Shown piece by piece: positions 36,070 through 45,501 of a DNA stretch of 64,000 nt. The translations under genes were made by a program, and so were the position numbers. Position 1 is the stretch's first letter, and the number at the start of each line of letters is the position of its first letter. The stretch covers positions 1 to 64,000 of the forward strand of contig JANXAW010000005.1 of assembly GCA_025061985.1 (NCBI GenBank), in the 5' to 3' direction. Below the pieces are notes generated by a model that made no database searches, had not been told where the DNA came from, and worked only from the letters and a program-made list of their open reading frames with translations. This stretch comes from Fimbriimonadales bacterium (GTDB lineage Bacteria > Armatimonadota > Fimbriimonadia > Fimbriimonadales > GBS-DC).

Positions 36070-36810
36070 ATGGCAACAGCGCCGTCAATCGGCGATTGGA
36101 GCAAGCTCCAGCAGCTCCCGCAGTGGGGGATTATGCTAAGCGAGGCGCAAATGGATCTGCTGCGCCGCTACCTGACGCTTCTTTACGCCGCAAACCAGCA
36201 AATGAACCTCACGCGCGTGCCTCCTGAGCAAGCCGTAGGGCGCCACCTGCTGGACTCACTGTGCCTGCTAAGGGTTTACCCATTCCCCCAAGGCGCGCGC
36301 GTGCTGGACATCGGTACAGGAGCGGGCTTGCCCGGCATTCCCCTCGCTGTCGCCCGCCCCGACCTAAAGATAACCCTGCTCGATTCGCACAGGAAAACGA
36401 CAAACTTTCTGCAGGAAACTTGCGCAGCGCTAGGGATAGACGCGGAAATCGTATGGGCGCGGGCAGAAGAATGGGCGCACTCCCCATCCGCCCGCGAGCA
36501 GTTTGACGTCGTTGTAGCGCGCGCTGTCGCCCAGATGCCGATCCTTGCCGAGCTGATGGTTCCGTTCCTATGCATAGGGGGCGTAGGACTTGCCCTAAAA
36601 AGCGTGCACGAGCAAGAAGAAATCCAGCTTGCCGAGCCTGCGGCGCAGTTGTTAGGCGCAAGCCTTGATATCCACCTCGTCACATATGAGGCAGAAGAGG
36701 GCGTGATTCAGCGCGCGGTTGCCATGCTGCGCAAACAGCACCCTACTCCTACGCGGTATCCCCGCGCGTGGGCACAGATCACCAAGCGCCCGCTGGGAGG
36801 TAAGCCGTGA
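36070..36810 (+). CDS. rsmG: 16S rRNA (guanine527-N7)-methyltransferase
   Basis: MNLTRVPPEQAVGRHLLDSLCLLRVYPFPQGARVLDIGTGAGLPGIPLAVARPDLKITLLDSHRKTTNFLQ. Confidence 0.95.
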   Translation: MATAPSIGDWSKLQQLPQWGIMLSEAQMDLLRRYLTLLYAANQQMNLTRVPPEQAVGRHLLDSLCLLRVYPFPQGARVLDIGTGAGLPGIPLAVARPDLKITLLDSHRKTTNFLQETCAALGIDAEIVWARAEEWAHSPSAREQFDVVVARAVAQMPILAELMVPFLCIGGVGLALKSVHEQEEIQLAEPAAQLLGASLDIHLVTYEAEEGVIQRAVAMLRKQHPTPTRYPRAWAQITKRPLGGKP

Positions 36811-37928
36811 GGGTTGCGATCGACGCACGCCTGCTCACAGGCACGTACACGGGCGACCGTACCTACTGGCGCGGGCTACTTAAAGCCTTCGGCGAACTGC
36901 TGAATCCCGACGAGCATCGCCTCATCCTCTTTAGCACACGCCCTATCCCCGAAGGAACGCTTCCCCAACTGCCCGTGTATGAGCGCGCAGTCGCCCCTAC
37001 GCGCAACGAACGCCTATGGAGCCTGATTCGGCTGCCCCAACTTGCCATGCGCCACAAGTGCGACTTGGTGCACACCCAGTACACGGTCTCCCCATTTTTT
37101 CGCATCCCCGCTATCACGACGGTTCACGACATCTCGTTTCTGATTGAGCCGCGCTGGTTTCGGCTCAAAGACCGCGTTTTGTTGCGTTTGAGCGTGCCCG
37201 TTTCCTGCCGCCGAGCGAAGTTCGTGCTAACCGTGTCTGAGACCTCGCGCGAGGACATTATTCAGCTCCTTCACCTGCCCCCAGAGAAGGTCATCGCGAC
37301 GCCCAACGGCGTACCTGAGGGCTTCCATCCCCTCGACAAGCACGAAGCGCACGCGTGGGCACGCAAGCAGTACGGGATCGAGCCTCCGTTTGCACTGGCA
37401 GTAGGTGTGCTGCAGCCCCGCAAGAACTGGGAACTGGCGCTGCTGGCTGTGCATGTCGCCCGCGAGGAGTACAAACTGCCTGTGCGCTTGGTGCTAACAG
37501 GCAAGCCTGGCTGGGCGCAACGCCCTTTGGAGCAACTCAAGCGCGAGCTTGATGCCCGCGAATGGCTCATCGAAACGGGCTATGTGCCCGATGAGCACCT
37601 GGTATGGCTCTACAACGCTGCCGATGTGGTGCTCTATCCATCATTCTACGAAGGGTTTGGGCTACCGCCGCTGGAGGCGATGGCGTGTGGCACTCCTGTT
37701 GTCGCCTCAAACAGCGGCGCACTGCCTGAAGTAGTCGGCTCTGGTGGCATCCTGCTCCCCCCTGACGAGCCAGGTCTGTGGGCAAACGCTATTCGCACAG
37801 TGCTTGAGAACGAATCGTTCCGCGAGGCGCTTCGCCAACGCGCTTTGCAGCAAGCCCGACGCTTCTCGTGGCGCACCACCGCTGAGCGCACATTGGAAGC
37901 CTATCAGAAAGCTCTCTCAGCAGGGTAG
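36807..37928 (+). CDS. Glycosyltransferase family 4-like
   Basis: MRVAIDARLLTG...YPSFYEGFGLPPLEAMACGTPVVASNSGALPEVVGSGGILLPPDEP. Confidence 0.92.
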   Translation: MRVAIDARLLTGTYTGDRTYWRGLLKAFGELLNPDEHRLILFSTRPIPEGTLPQLPVYERAVAPTRNERLWSLIRLPQLAMRHKCDLVHTQYTVSPFFRIPAITTVHDISFLIEPRWFRLKDRVLLRLSVPVSCRRAKFVLTVSETSREDIIQLLHLPPEKVIATPNGVPEGFHPLDKHEAHAWARKQYGIEPPFALAVGVLQPRKNWELALLAVHVAREEYKLPVRLVLTGKPGWAQRPLEQLKRELDAREWLIETGYVPDEHLVWLYNAADVVLYPSFYEGFGLPPLEAMACGTPVVASNSGALPEVVGSGGILLPPDEPGLWANAIRTVLENESFREALRQRALQQARRFSWRTTAERTLEAYQKALSAG

Positions 37929-37930
37929 GG

Positions 37931-38247
37931 CTGTGGATAACTCTGTGGAAAACTCTGTGGGAAAACGCCCGACACGCCCCCACACGCCCAGAGTTTTCCA
38001 CATCGAATCCACAAGTTATCCACAGGTTGTCCACATCGAAGTGCCTGATATTTAGCGTGGCTAATCGAACAGTGGGTCGGTAGACAAAAGTCGCACTTTG
38101 AGTTCAAAATTGGGGCTTGGAAGAGGCGGAATTCGTCGACCGCGCGGTCGAAGTAGACAAAGTTATCCACATTTCCACAGCCCCAATTAACACCATGAGG
38201 GACTCAACATGTGCAAGGGGAAGTGATTTTCGATCGCGTGTGGAAAA
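37931..38247. other. Cluster of DnaA boxes with dyad symmetry; candidate replication origin or DnaA-titration site
   Basis: Perfect TTATCCACA boxes at 37932-37940 (-), 38016-38024 (+), 38163-38171 (+). TTTTCCACA at 37944-37952 (-), 37994-38002 (+), 38239-38247 (-). TTGTCCACA at 38027-38035. Further variants present. Confidence 0.65.
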
Positions 38248-38285
38248 CTTCGCCCTCGCTCCCTTGCAGGATACGGGAATGGCTC

Positions 38286-40058
38286 TCAGCTTTGACACTT
38301 GAGGCGTGGTAGCTCAGGAGCGAGCTTTGCAGCAATCCAGCCCCTCACTGAGTTGATGAGGTACAGCCGTTCTGCTCGCAGAAGGTCTTCAACGGTGATC
38401 ACGCGCTCGTCAATGCGCCCGCTCTCCAGCAAGTGCTCACGATACACACCGTTGAGTAGCCCGCAAGCGACTGGGGGTGTGTATAGTTTTCCACCGAGCT
38501 GCACCACCACATTCGCGGTAGTGGCTTCCGTAATCTCGCCGCGGGTGTTCCACAGGATCACTTCGTCGCAGTCGGGGCGTGCAGCGCGTGCACGCTCATA
38601 CATGGCGCGGTGGGTGGTCTTGTGGTACAGGAACACCATTTGCGGATTCACAGGCTCAGGGGCAAGTGCGACGCGCCAAGGGTGCGGTCGCCTGTCTAAG
38701 GGAGCGTACTGGATGCGGATGCAGCCGTCGCGATCGAGAAGTAGGCGCACGCGCAGGGCGCGCCGCAACGAAGAGGCAGCCACCTCTTGCTTCCAGAGGC
38801 GCTCCATTTTCTGCAGTTCCGCACGCACTTGCTCGGGGTTGTGCCTGAATCCAAAGTACTCTGCAGAGCGCGCCAACCGCCTAAGGTGCTTCTTCAGCAA
38901 AAAGTAGCCCTTGTCGGGATGCCACAGCATCGTCTCCAATAGCTCGAACTCGGGGCGCGGGCTGAGCAAAACCTGGGCTTTGCTTAGACACTCTGCGTAC
39001 TCCGCCAACGGTTCGGAATCCCACACGATTCCGCTGCCGACGCCATATTCCAGTTGCTGGTGCGCCTTGTGGTAGACCAGCGTGCGTATTGCGAGGTTGA
39101 ACTGCGCATGCCTGTTGGGCAAAACGATGCCCACTGCGCCCGTGTAGACACCGCGAGGGGTCGTCTCCAGCTCGTGGATAATCTGCGTGGCGCGGATTTT
39201 GGGAGCGCCTGTAACGGAGGCGCCTGGGAAGAGGGCGCGGAAGATTTCCGCGAGTGAGGCATCTGTCAGGGCTTCGACGGTGGAGGTCATCTGCCAGACA
39301 GTGGCGTACCGTTCTGTCTCAAAGAGCGCAGGCACGCGCACGCTGCCCACGCGGGCGACGCGCCCCAGGTCGTTGCGCACCATATCAACAATCATCAGGT
39401 TCTCAGCGCGGTTCTTCTCGCTGTGGCGCAGGGTGGTCGCCTGCTGGAGGTCGTGTTCCCACCACAGCCCGCGTGGGGCAGTGCCCTTCATCGGGCGGCT
39501 GATCAGGCGTTCCCTATCCAACGCAAAGAACAGCTCTGGCGACAGGGAGAGAATGGCAAACTGCTCGGTGTCAATATACGCGGCATAGGGCACAGGTTGG
39601 GCATGATAGAGTTGCCAGAATAGGCTGACTGGGTCGCCTTCAAAGGTCGCACGCAGCCGGAAGCTGTAGTTGACTTGATATACATCGCCTGCCAGAATGT
39701 ACTGCTTGATGCGCTCAACTGCTGCGAGATACGCTTGCTGGGACACTGTGGGGTGCCACGCAAGCAATGCAGTGGGGCAGGGCACTGACGGCTCTATCGG
39801 GTGCAGCTCCTCAAATACAGCAAACCACACCAGAGGCAGCGGTATTTCGGCGTAGGGGAAAGCCTTATCCAGCCCGTGGGCAGCTTCGTAGGCAACGTAT
39901 CCGATGGCAGCAAGCCCCTGCTGGCAGGCGCGCTCTACCTGCGCTATGGCAGGTAGTACTTCTGCGGGCACCTGCGCCGATACGATAGTTGCGGGGCGAA
40001 CGCCCGCGAGCCAGTAGCATTGCCCGTCGGGTGCGTGGTAGCGCACAAACGCTTTCAC
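38286..40058 (-). CDS. Aminodeoxychorismate synthase component I fused to aminodeoxychorismate lyase (PabB-PabC)
   Basis: N-terminal PabB (NYSFRLRATFEG...GTAPRG...KNRAENLMIVDMVRNDLGRVARVGSV...SGIVWDSEP); C-terminal PabC (LLETMLWHPDKGYFLLKKHLRRL...DEVILWNTRGEITEATTANVVV). Confidence 0.92.
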   Translation of the reverse strand: MKAFVRYHAPDGQCYWLAGVRPATIVSAQVPAEVLPAIAQVERACQQGLAAIGYVAYEAAHGLDKAFPYAEIPLPLVWFAVFEELHPIEPSVPCPTALLAWHPTVSQQAYLAAVERIKQYILAGDVYQVNYSFRLRATFEGDPVSLFWQLYHAQPVPYAAYIDTEQFAILSLSPELFFALDRERLISRPMKGTAPRGLWWEHDLQQATTLRHSEKNRAENLMIVDMVRNDLGRVARVGSVRVPALFETERYATVWQMTSTVEALTDASLAEIFRALFPGASVTGAPKIRATQIIHELETTPRGVYTGAVGIVLPNRHAQFNLAIRTLVYHKAHQQLEYGVGSGIVWDSEPLAEYAECLSKAQVLLSPRPEFELLETMLWHPDKGYFLLKKHLRRLARSAEYFGFRHNPEQVRAELQKMERLWKQEVAASSLRRALRVRLLLDRDGCIRIQYAPLDRRPHPWRVALAPEPVNPQMVFLYHKTTHRAMYERARAARPDCDEVILWNTRGEITEATTANVVVQLGGKLYTPPVACGLLNGVYREHLLESGRIDERVITVEDLLRAERLYLINSVRGWIAAKLAPELPRLKCQS

Positions 40059-41722
40059 TTCGGTAGCCCTGCGGGCAGAGGTAGCTTCGGGCGCGGCTCA
40101 AAGTCTGGCAAGCGCGGCGGGTTTGCCTCCAATTGCTTCAGAATCTCCTCGATTGCTCGCTCCAGTTGGGGATCGCGCCCTGCCATGTAGTCTTGGGGAG
40201 CATACTCCACCTCAATGTCGGGGTCGGTGCCGTAGTTTTCCACGCGCCAACCCACGTCGTAGAACCAGAAGGCGTACTCTGGCTGTGTGGTCAGACCCTG
40301 ATCAACGAAGGTGGATTTGGGTTCAATGCCGATGACGCCGCCCCACGTGCGCTTGCCTATCAAGATGCCGATTTTCATCAGCTTGAAGGCGTGGCAGAAC
40401 ATGTCGCCATCGGAGCCGGCGCGCTCGTCGGTGATTGCCACGATCGGTCCCATCACGGATTCGTAGGGGTACGGGATGGGCTTGCCCCAGCGGGGGACAT
40501 CGTAGCCCAGCCGTTTGCGTGCGAGCTTTTCAAGCAGCAGAGACGAAACATTTCCCCCGCCGTTGGCGCGTACATCCACAATCAGCGCAGGGCGGGCAAT
40601 TTCCGCTAAGAAGCCCCGATGGAACTCCGATAGCCCCCATGCTCCCATATCGGGGATGTGGATGTAGCCCACCTGCCCGTTAGTGCGTCGATGAACGTAC
40701 TCACGGTTGCGCCTTACCCATTCGCGGTAGCGCAGTTTGGTCTCATCGCTGAGGGTTTTAGTAACTACAGTGCGCGTGTTGCCTTCTAAATCGCGCAGCG
40801 TAAGCTCAACGGGCACGCCCGCAAGATGCAGCAACGCCTCACCAGGGGTGAAAGTGCGCGTGAGCCGCTTGCCGTTGATGGCGAGCAGCACCTCGCCGAC
40901 TTTTGCGTTCACGCCTGGCTCGTTCAGGGGCGAATCGACATCTTCCAACCACGGGTCACCCGTGAGGATGTGGGTGATTCGATAGCCCTGAGCTTCTTCG
41001 TCCCATTCGAACTCGGCTCCTAAGAAGCCAAGGCTGTACTGTGGGGGCTGGCGATAGTCACCGCCGAACTCGTAGCAGTGGGAAGTGCCCAACTCGCCCT
41101 GCATCTCCCACATCAGGTCCGAAAACTCGCTACGGGTTGCCACGCGCTCCAGCAGGGGGTAGTAGCGGTCGTACACTTTTTGCCAATCCACGCCTGACAT
41201 ATCGGCGCTCCAGAAGAATTCGCGCTGCAGTCGCCACGCTTCGCGGTACATCTGCTGCCACTCGCGCGTGGGTACAACTGCGCATCGCACGCGGCTGAGG
41301 TCGATCCAGCCGCTTTCGCGCGAGGGTGGAGCCTGCTCGTGCTTTTCCTCGGGCTTGTGCCCTGCCGGAATCACACGCAACCGCTTGCCTGAGCGGTATG
41401 CCAGCACTTTGTGGTCGCGTGAGAGCGTGAAGTCGCTGACCTTCGTCGCAAGGGTCTCCGTTTTGGCGTTGAGGAAATCGTACATTACCAGCGTGCCTTT
41501 GGGTTCTTCCCCTTCCGACCAGTTCTTGCCTAGGGAGCCTTCGACAGGGAACTGTGTGGCGATGACGCGCCGTTTGCTCAGCCCTGCTACCTGTCGGTAG
41601 ATGCCAGCGGGTAGCGGCACGGTGATTATGCGCAGGTGGATGTCCTCAAAGTCAATGTGTGTTGTCTTGGGCTGGTTTTCCCCGCCCTGTGGCTGCTCAG
41701 CAGTGGGCTTCGTCGGCTCCAT
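40055..41722 (-). CDS. S41 peptidase, tricorn C-terminal-like, lacking the large propeller
   Basis: HIDFEDIHLRIITVPLPAGIY parallels IDLEDIHLRVRLVTRYAAGV of the 26006 gene; PDZ GEVLLAINGKRLTRTFTPGEAL; S41 ITDERAGSDGDMFCHAFK. Confidence 0.88.
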   Translation of the reverse strand: MEPTKPTAEQPQGGENQPKTTHIDFEDIHLRIITVPLPAGIYRQVAGLSKRRVIATQFPVEGSLGKNWSEGEEPKGTLVMYDFLNAKTETLATKVSDFTLSRDHKVLAYRSGKRLRVIPAGHKPEEKHEQAPPSRESGWIDLSRVRCAVVPTREWQQMYREAWRLQREFFWSADMSGVDWQKVYDRYYPLLERVATRSEFSDLMWEMQGELGTSHCYEFGGDYRQPPQYSLGFLGAEFEWDEEAQGYRITHILTGDPWLEDVDSPLNEPGVNAKVGEVLLAINGKRLTRTFTPGEALLHLAGVPVELTLRDLEGNTRTVVTKTLSDETKLRYREWVRRNREYVHRRTNGQVGYIHIPDMGAWGLSEFHRGFLAEIARPALIVDVRANGGGNVSSLLLEKLARKRLGYDVPRWGKPIPYPYESVMGPIVAITDERAGSDGDMFCHAFKLMKIGILIGKRTWGGVIGIEPKSTFVDQGLTTQPEYAFWFYDVGWRVENYGTDPDIEVEYAPQDYMAGRDPQLERAIEEILKQLEANPPRLPDFEPRPKLPLPAGLPK

Positions 41723-41761
41723 AACAGACTGCAGTATACCTGAGGCAGGGATACTGAGGCT

Positions 41762-42235
41762 GTGTCGGTTCGGGGGAAGTATGCCCACCTGCCCCCGTTG
41801 CCGTCTGACATTGCTCGGCGGCTGGCGCAGCTGCCAAAGCTAATGGCACGGGCGTCAGTGCAGGTAGCATACTTATTCGGCTCGGCGTGCGACAACCCAG
41901 AGGGCAGCGCAGACATTGATTTAGCCGTTGTGCCTGCACGCGGCTACTCGTATGAGAGGCTATACAGTCGGCTATCGCTTGCGCTGGGAACGGGTCGGGG
42001 CGAGGTGATTGAGCTACCCGCTGCCCCCCTTTGGTTGCAGCGTGAGGTTTTGCGGAGGGGGCGGCGAATTTACGCCCGTGACTCAGTTTGGGCGTCGCGT
42101 TATGAGGTGGGCTTGCTTGCATTGATTGAGGAGACTCAGGCGCGGTGGCGGGCATATGCACCCGCGCTCGTACGGGGGGAGCCGATGGAAGTTGACAGGG
42201 AGTTTTTGCAGCAGGTCATTGTGCAGCTGCGCTAG
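41762..42235 (+). CDS. MNT-type minimal nucleotidyltransferase (HEPN/MNT antitoxin-like), reading into the HEPN frame
   Basis: VQVAYLFGSACDNPEGSADIDLAVVP = GSxxxG...DxDxxV nucleotidyltransferase motif. Confidence 0.75.
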   Translation: MSVRGKYAHLPPLPSDIARRLAQLPKLMARASVQVAYLFGSACDNPEGSADIDLAVVPARGYSYERLYSRLSLALGTGRGEVIELPAAPLWLQREVLRRGRRIYARDSVWASRYEVGLLALIEETQARWRAYAPALVRGEPMEVDREFLQQVIVQLR

Positions 42236-42609
42236 ATCGCAGACGAGCTGGAGCAATACAAGTCGGTTCGCGAGGACGACCTGGCAGCCGACCTTAGCCT
42301 GCACTGGACGGTAGAGCATGGGCTGCAGGCGGGGTTGACGCTTATCCTACAGGCAGCGAGTCATATCTTAAGTGCGGGTTTGGAGTCCTGCCTGAGACTT
42401 GCGAGGCGTCGCTTGCGGAACTTCGCGCACGGGAGGTGATTTCGGCCTCCTTGTATCGGCGCTTGCGGGGTGCTAAAGGCTTTCGGGATGTGTTGGTGCA
42501 CGAGTGCCTCCAGATTGACCTCTCGCGTGTGGCACGGTTCGCAAGGCGGGTGCCGAGCGTGTTTCGCAGTTTCGCTGTGGAGCTGGCTTCTTGGCCAGAG
42601 AGCCGTTGA
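42185..42609 (+). pseudogene. Degraded HEPN-domain toxin partner
   Basis: MEVDREFLQQVIVQLR*IADELEQYKSVREDDLAADLSLHWTVEHGLQAGLTLILQAASHILSAGLE, then after a frame shift PETCEASLAELRAREVISASLYRRLRGAKGFRDVLVHECLQIDLSRVARF. The RDVLVH motif matches HEPN Rx4-6H. TAG at 42233 plus a frameshift near 42390. Confidence 0.7.
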
Positions 42610-42697
42610 GGCGGGCATAGGGGTCTTGGTGGCTCTCTTTGGCGGCGGGCGTCCACTTGGCATGTGTGGCTTGGGTTTGGCGGTAGAGGGAAGAAGC

Positions 42698-43756
42698 CTA
42701 TGCCTTCGCTTTGCGCGGCGGCGCTGCGCTTTTGCGTACAATCAGCTCGCCTTGCACTAAGCGCGCTCCGCGCAAGGTCTCGCCAGCCTCGATCTGGTGG
42801 AGCAGGGCTTGCGCGGCTTCCAAACCGATGTCGTGAATGGGAATGCGGATGGTGGTGAGGGGCGGTTTGGCAAGCGCTGCTAAGGGTACATCGTCAAATC
42901 CGACGACGGAGACATCTGTTGGGACGCGCACGCCGCGCTGGACACAAGCGTCCAACACGCCCAGCGCCACCATATCGTTGGAGGCAATGATTGCCGTAAG
43001 GCGTGGGCGCACTTCAAGTAACTGCTGCGCGGCTGCCAAGCCCCCGCTGTATTCGTAGTTGCTTGGAGCGATCCACTCGGCGTCTACACGGATGCCGTGC
43101 GCATCCATCGCAGACAGGTAAGCCTGCAGACGCTGCTGCGCGCTCCACTGATTGTCGGGTCCCTTGACAAAGCCAATGCGCCGATGCCCCATCCCGATAA
43201 GGTACTCCGTGAGGAGGCGCATCATCGCCTCGTTGTCGGCATCGATGCAGTAGAACCCTAGCGATTCGGGGAGGGTGCTGCCTACTACGACGCATGGCAG
43301 CTGCGTGTGGGCGTGGTAATCCAGCAGTGGGCTTCCGATTAGCGGTGCAACGAGGATCACTCCATCCACTGTGCCGTCATCGATCTGGTGCCACAGGGTG
43401 CGGGGGTTGAGGTCGCTGAGCGTGATGATTTTGAGGTGGTAGCCCCGTGGGGTAAGGCTGTCGACCACGCCGTCCAGCACAGCAGTGACATACGGGTTGC
43501 GTGTGAACACGGCGTGCTGAGGTTCCACCACCACCCCGACTGTGTGCGTGCGCCGTGCTGCAAGGCTTCGCGCCACGCGGTTGGGGCGATAGCCGAGCTG
43601 GCGTGCCACACTCAGGACCCGCTCCACTGTTTCAGGGCTGTGGAGCTGGGTCTTGCCACTCAGGATGTTCGACGCCGTGCCAATGGAAACGCCTGCTTCC
43701 TCTGCTAGCTGCTTCAGGGTTGGGCGCGCGGCGCGCCTCGTGAGTTTCACAGTCAA
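42698..43756 (-). CDS. LacI-family transcriptional regulator
   Basis: ARPTLKQLAEEAGVSIGTASNILSGKTQLHSPETVERVLSVARQLGYRPNRVARSLA. Confidence 0.95.
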   Translation of the reverse strand: MTVKLTRRAARPTLKQLAEEAGVSIGTASNILSGKTQLHSPETVERVLSVARQLGYRPNRVARSLAARRTHTVGVVVEPQHAVFTRNPYVTAVLDGVVDSLTPRGYHLKIITLSDLNPRTLWHQIDDGTVDGVILVAPLIGSPLLDYHAHTQLPCVVVGSTLPESLGFYCIDADNEAMMRLLTEYLIGMGHRRIGFVKGPDNQWSAQQRLQAYLSAMDAHGIRVDAEWIAPSNYEYSGGLAAAQQLLEVRPRLTAIIASNDMVALGVLDACVQRGVRVPTDVSVVGFDDVPLAALAKPPLTTIRIPIHDIGLEAAQALLHQIEAGETLRGARLVQGELIVRKSAAPPRKAKA

Positions 43757-45501
43757 ATTATAGCCCGTGAAGCGTGGAAGAGCGCTTCCTCTGCCTGCTT
43801 CGTCCAGTAGCGTCCCTGCTCTAGGTGGGCATGCACCTCAGGCAAGTGGGTTGCCAGTTCCGAAAGTCCGAGCAGGGGCAGTTCGGGGAGCTGCGGGAAG
43901 ATCACGATTTTGCCGGGATAGCGGTGCTCCTGCACGGCGCGGAGGGCTTCAGGAAGCGCGTTTAGCCCTGCAATCGCGCCAATCACTGTGCGGGCAGGGA
44001 GCGCGCCCTCGGCGACCATCCGTAGGCATTCACTAATGTCTTCCATCGTAGAGCCGCTGCTACCCAGCAGGCGCATATGGCGCGAGGCAAGTGGCGTCAG
44101 GTCCAAGGGCACCTTCTGCCCCTTCGGAATGCCCGCAAACAGGTTGAGCACGCCGCCATCGGTGAGCAGGGGGTAAGTGAGTGCGACTGCCTCTTCCGAG
44201 GATGCTAACAGCATAATCTGGTCATATCCATAGGGGCTAAGCGACCGAAGGTGCGCTTGCTGCTCTTCGGGCGGGGTGTTGGCGTTGCAGTAGAAGTGCA
44301 GCTCTACGCCTACCGCTTGGGCTAATGGCGTGCCTAGCGCCCGCAGTGGCTCCAGCCGCTCGGGGTGGCGGTCTACGACAACCACCTGCGCGGGGGGTTC
44401 AGGGCGTGTGAGCGCGTAGAACAGGTGCATCTGCCCCATCGCGCCTCCCGCGCCGAAGATCAGCAAGCGCTCCCCGCCTTGCAAGGCTGTGCTACGAGTG
44501 TGCTGGTAGGCATCGGTAATATCCCAGCTGGTGGTGCCCATAATCAGCAGGCGGTCGTAGTGCAAGCGTCCCACATCCACGGGCACAGGGTCAAGCCAGT
44601 GGTGGCAGGTGAAGCTGAGTGCACCCCCGTACGCAAGCGAGTCAATAGCCTGCTCCAAGAGTGGCGCAGTGGGGTTACCAAAGATTAGTACATCGGAAAA
44701 GCCCTCCGGGGCGTAGGTGCGGCGCGCCTCTTGCACCAGCGCAGGGTCGTAAAGGTTCTGCTCAGCCACTTGGAAGCAGTGGGTCGGCATCCCCAGCTGC
44801 TGAGCGGCTTGCGAGAACTCTTCGGCGAGCGGGTTGCCCCGCGAATCGGCGATGATGACCGCAACGCCTGAGCAGGCAGCGCTTGCTTGGGGCACTAGCG
44901 CTTTAAGCGCACTGCAGCGGTACCGCACCATCGGCGCGTGGGGGATAACCACAAGCCACGCCCCGTTGGGTTTAGGAGTGGGGCGCGGGTGGATGCGGTA
45001 GCTGGCAACTACGCACGCCCATGGTTCCACTAGCGCTGCCTCGGCATAGCTTAGGTGGTCGGGGCAGCGGAGCAAGTAGCAGCCTGCGTCGCCGTTTAGC
45101 ACGGGCTGCCCGAAGATGGTGTATTGGCTGTAGCCCCCATCCAGCGCGTAGCCAACGGCTTGCACGCGCCCGTTCACATACACATCGGCTTGCACGATGT
45201 AGCGTTCGCCCACGCGGAAGCGGTCACGGAGCGCTTCGCCCACTTGGGCAACCGTGCAGCTAATCTCGTGCCCCATAACCACAGGGTGGCGGCGTAGGTC
45301 GCGCTGGATTTTGGGGTGCGCCTCGCCTAAGCGCAGGATCTTGAGGTCGCTAAAGCAAATCCCAACCGCGTCGATGCGCACCAGCAGCTCATCAGGCGCA
45401 GGTTGGGGCGTGGGGAGCAGCTCTGGCTTGCCCTCGCGCCCCAGATTCTCAAAGCCTGCCCCATACAGGTTCCAGCGTAGGTGGTGGGTGGGGAGGGTCA
45501 T
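43753..45501 (-). CDS. Zn-dependent medium-chain dehydrogenase (alcohol/sugar dehydrogenase-like)
   Basis: LLVRIDAVGICFSDLKILRLGEAHP...HPVVMGHEISCTVAQVGEALRDRFRVGERY; Rossmann LLIFGAGGAMGQMHLFYAL. Stop overlaps the LacI start. Confidence 0.85.
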   Translation of the reverse strand: MTLPTHHLRWNLYGAGFENLGREGKPELLPTPQPAPDELLVRIDAVGICFSDLKILRLGEAHPKIQRDLRRHPVVMGHEISCTVAQVGEALRDRFRVGERYIVQADVYVNGRVQAVGYALDGGYSQYTIFGQPVLNGDAGCYLLRCPDHLSYAEAALVEPWACVVASYRIHPRPTPKPNGAWLVVIPHAPMVRYRCSALKALVPQASAACSGVAVIIADSRGNPLAEEFSQAAQQLGMPTHCFQVAEQNLYDPALVQEARRTYAPEGFSDVLIFGNPTAPLLEQAIDSLAYGGALSFTCHHWLDPVPVDVGRLHYDRLLIMGTTSWDITDAYQHTRSTALQGGERLLIFGAGGAMGQMHLFYALTRPEPPAQVVVVDRHPERLEPLRALGTPLAQAVGVELHFYCNANTPPEEQQAHLRSLSPYGYDQIMLLASSEEAVALTYPLLTDGGVLNLFAGIPKGQKVPLDLTPLASRHMRLLGSSGSTMEDISECLRMVAEGALPARTVIGAIAGLNALPEALRAVQEHRYPGKIVIFPQLPELPLLGLSELATHLPEVHAHLEQGRYWTKQAEEALFHASRAII

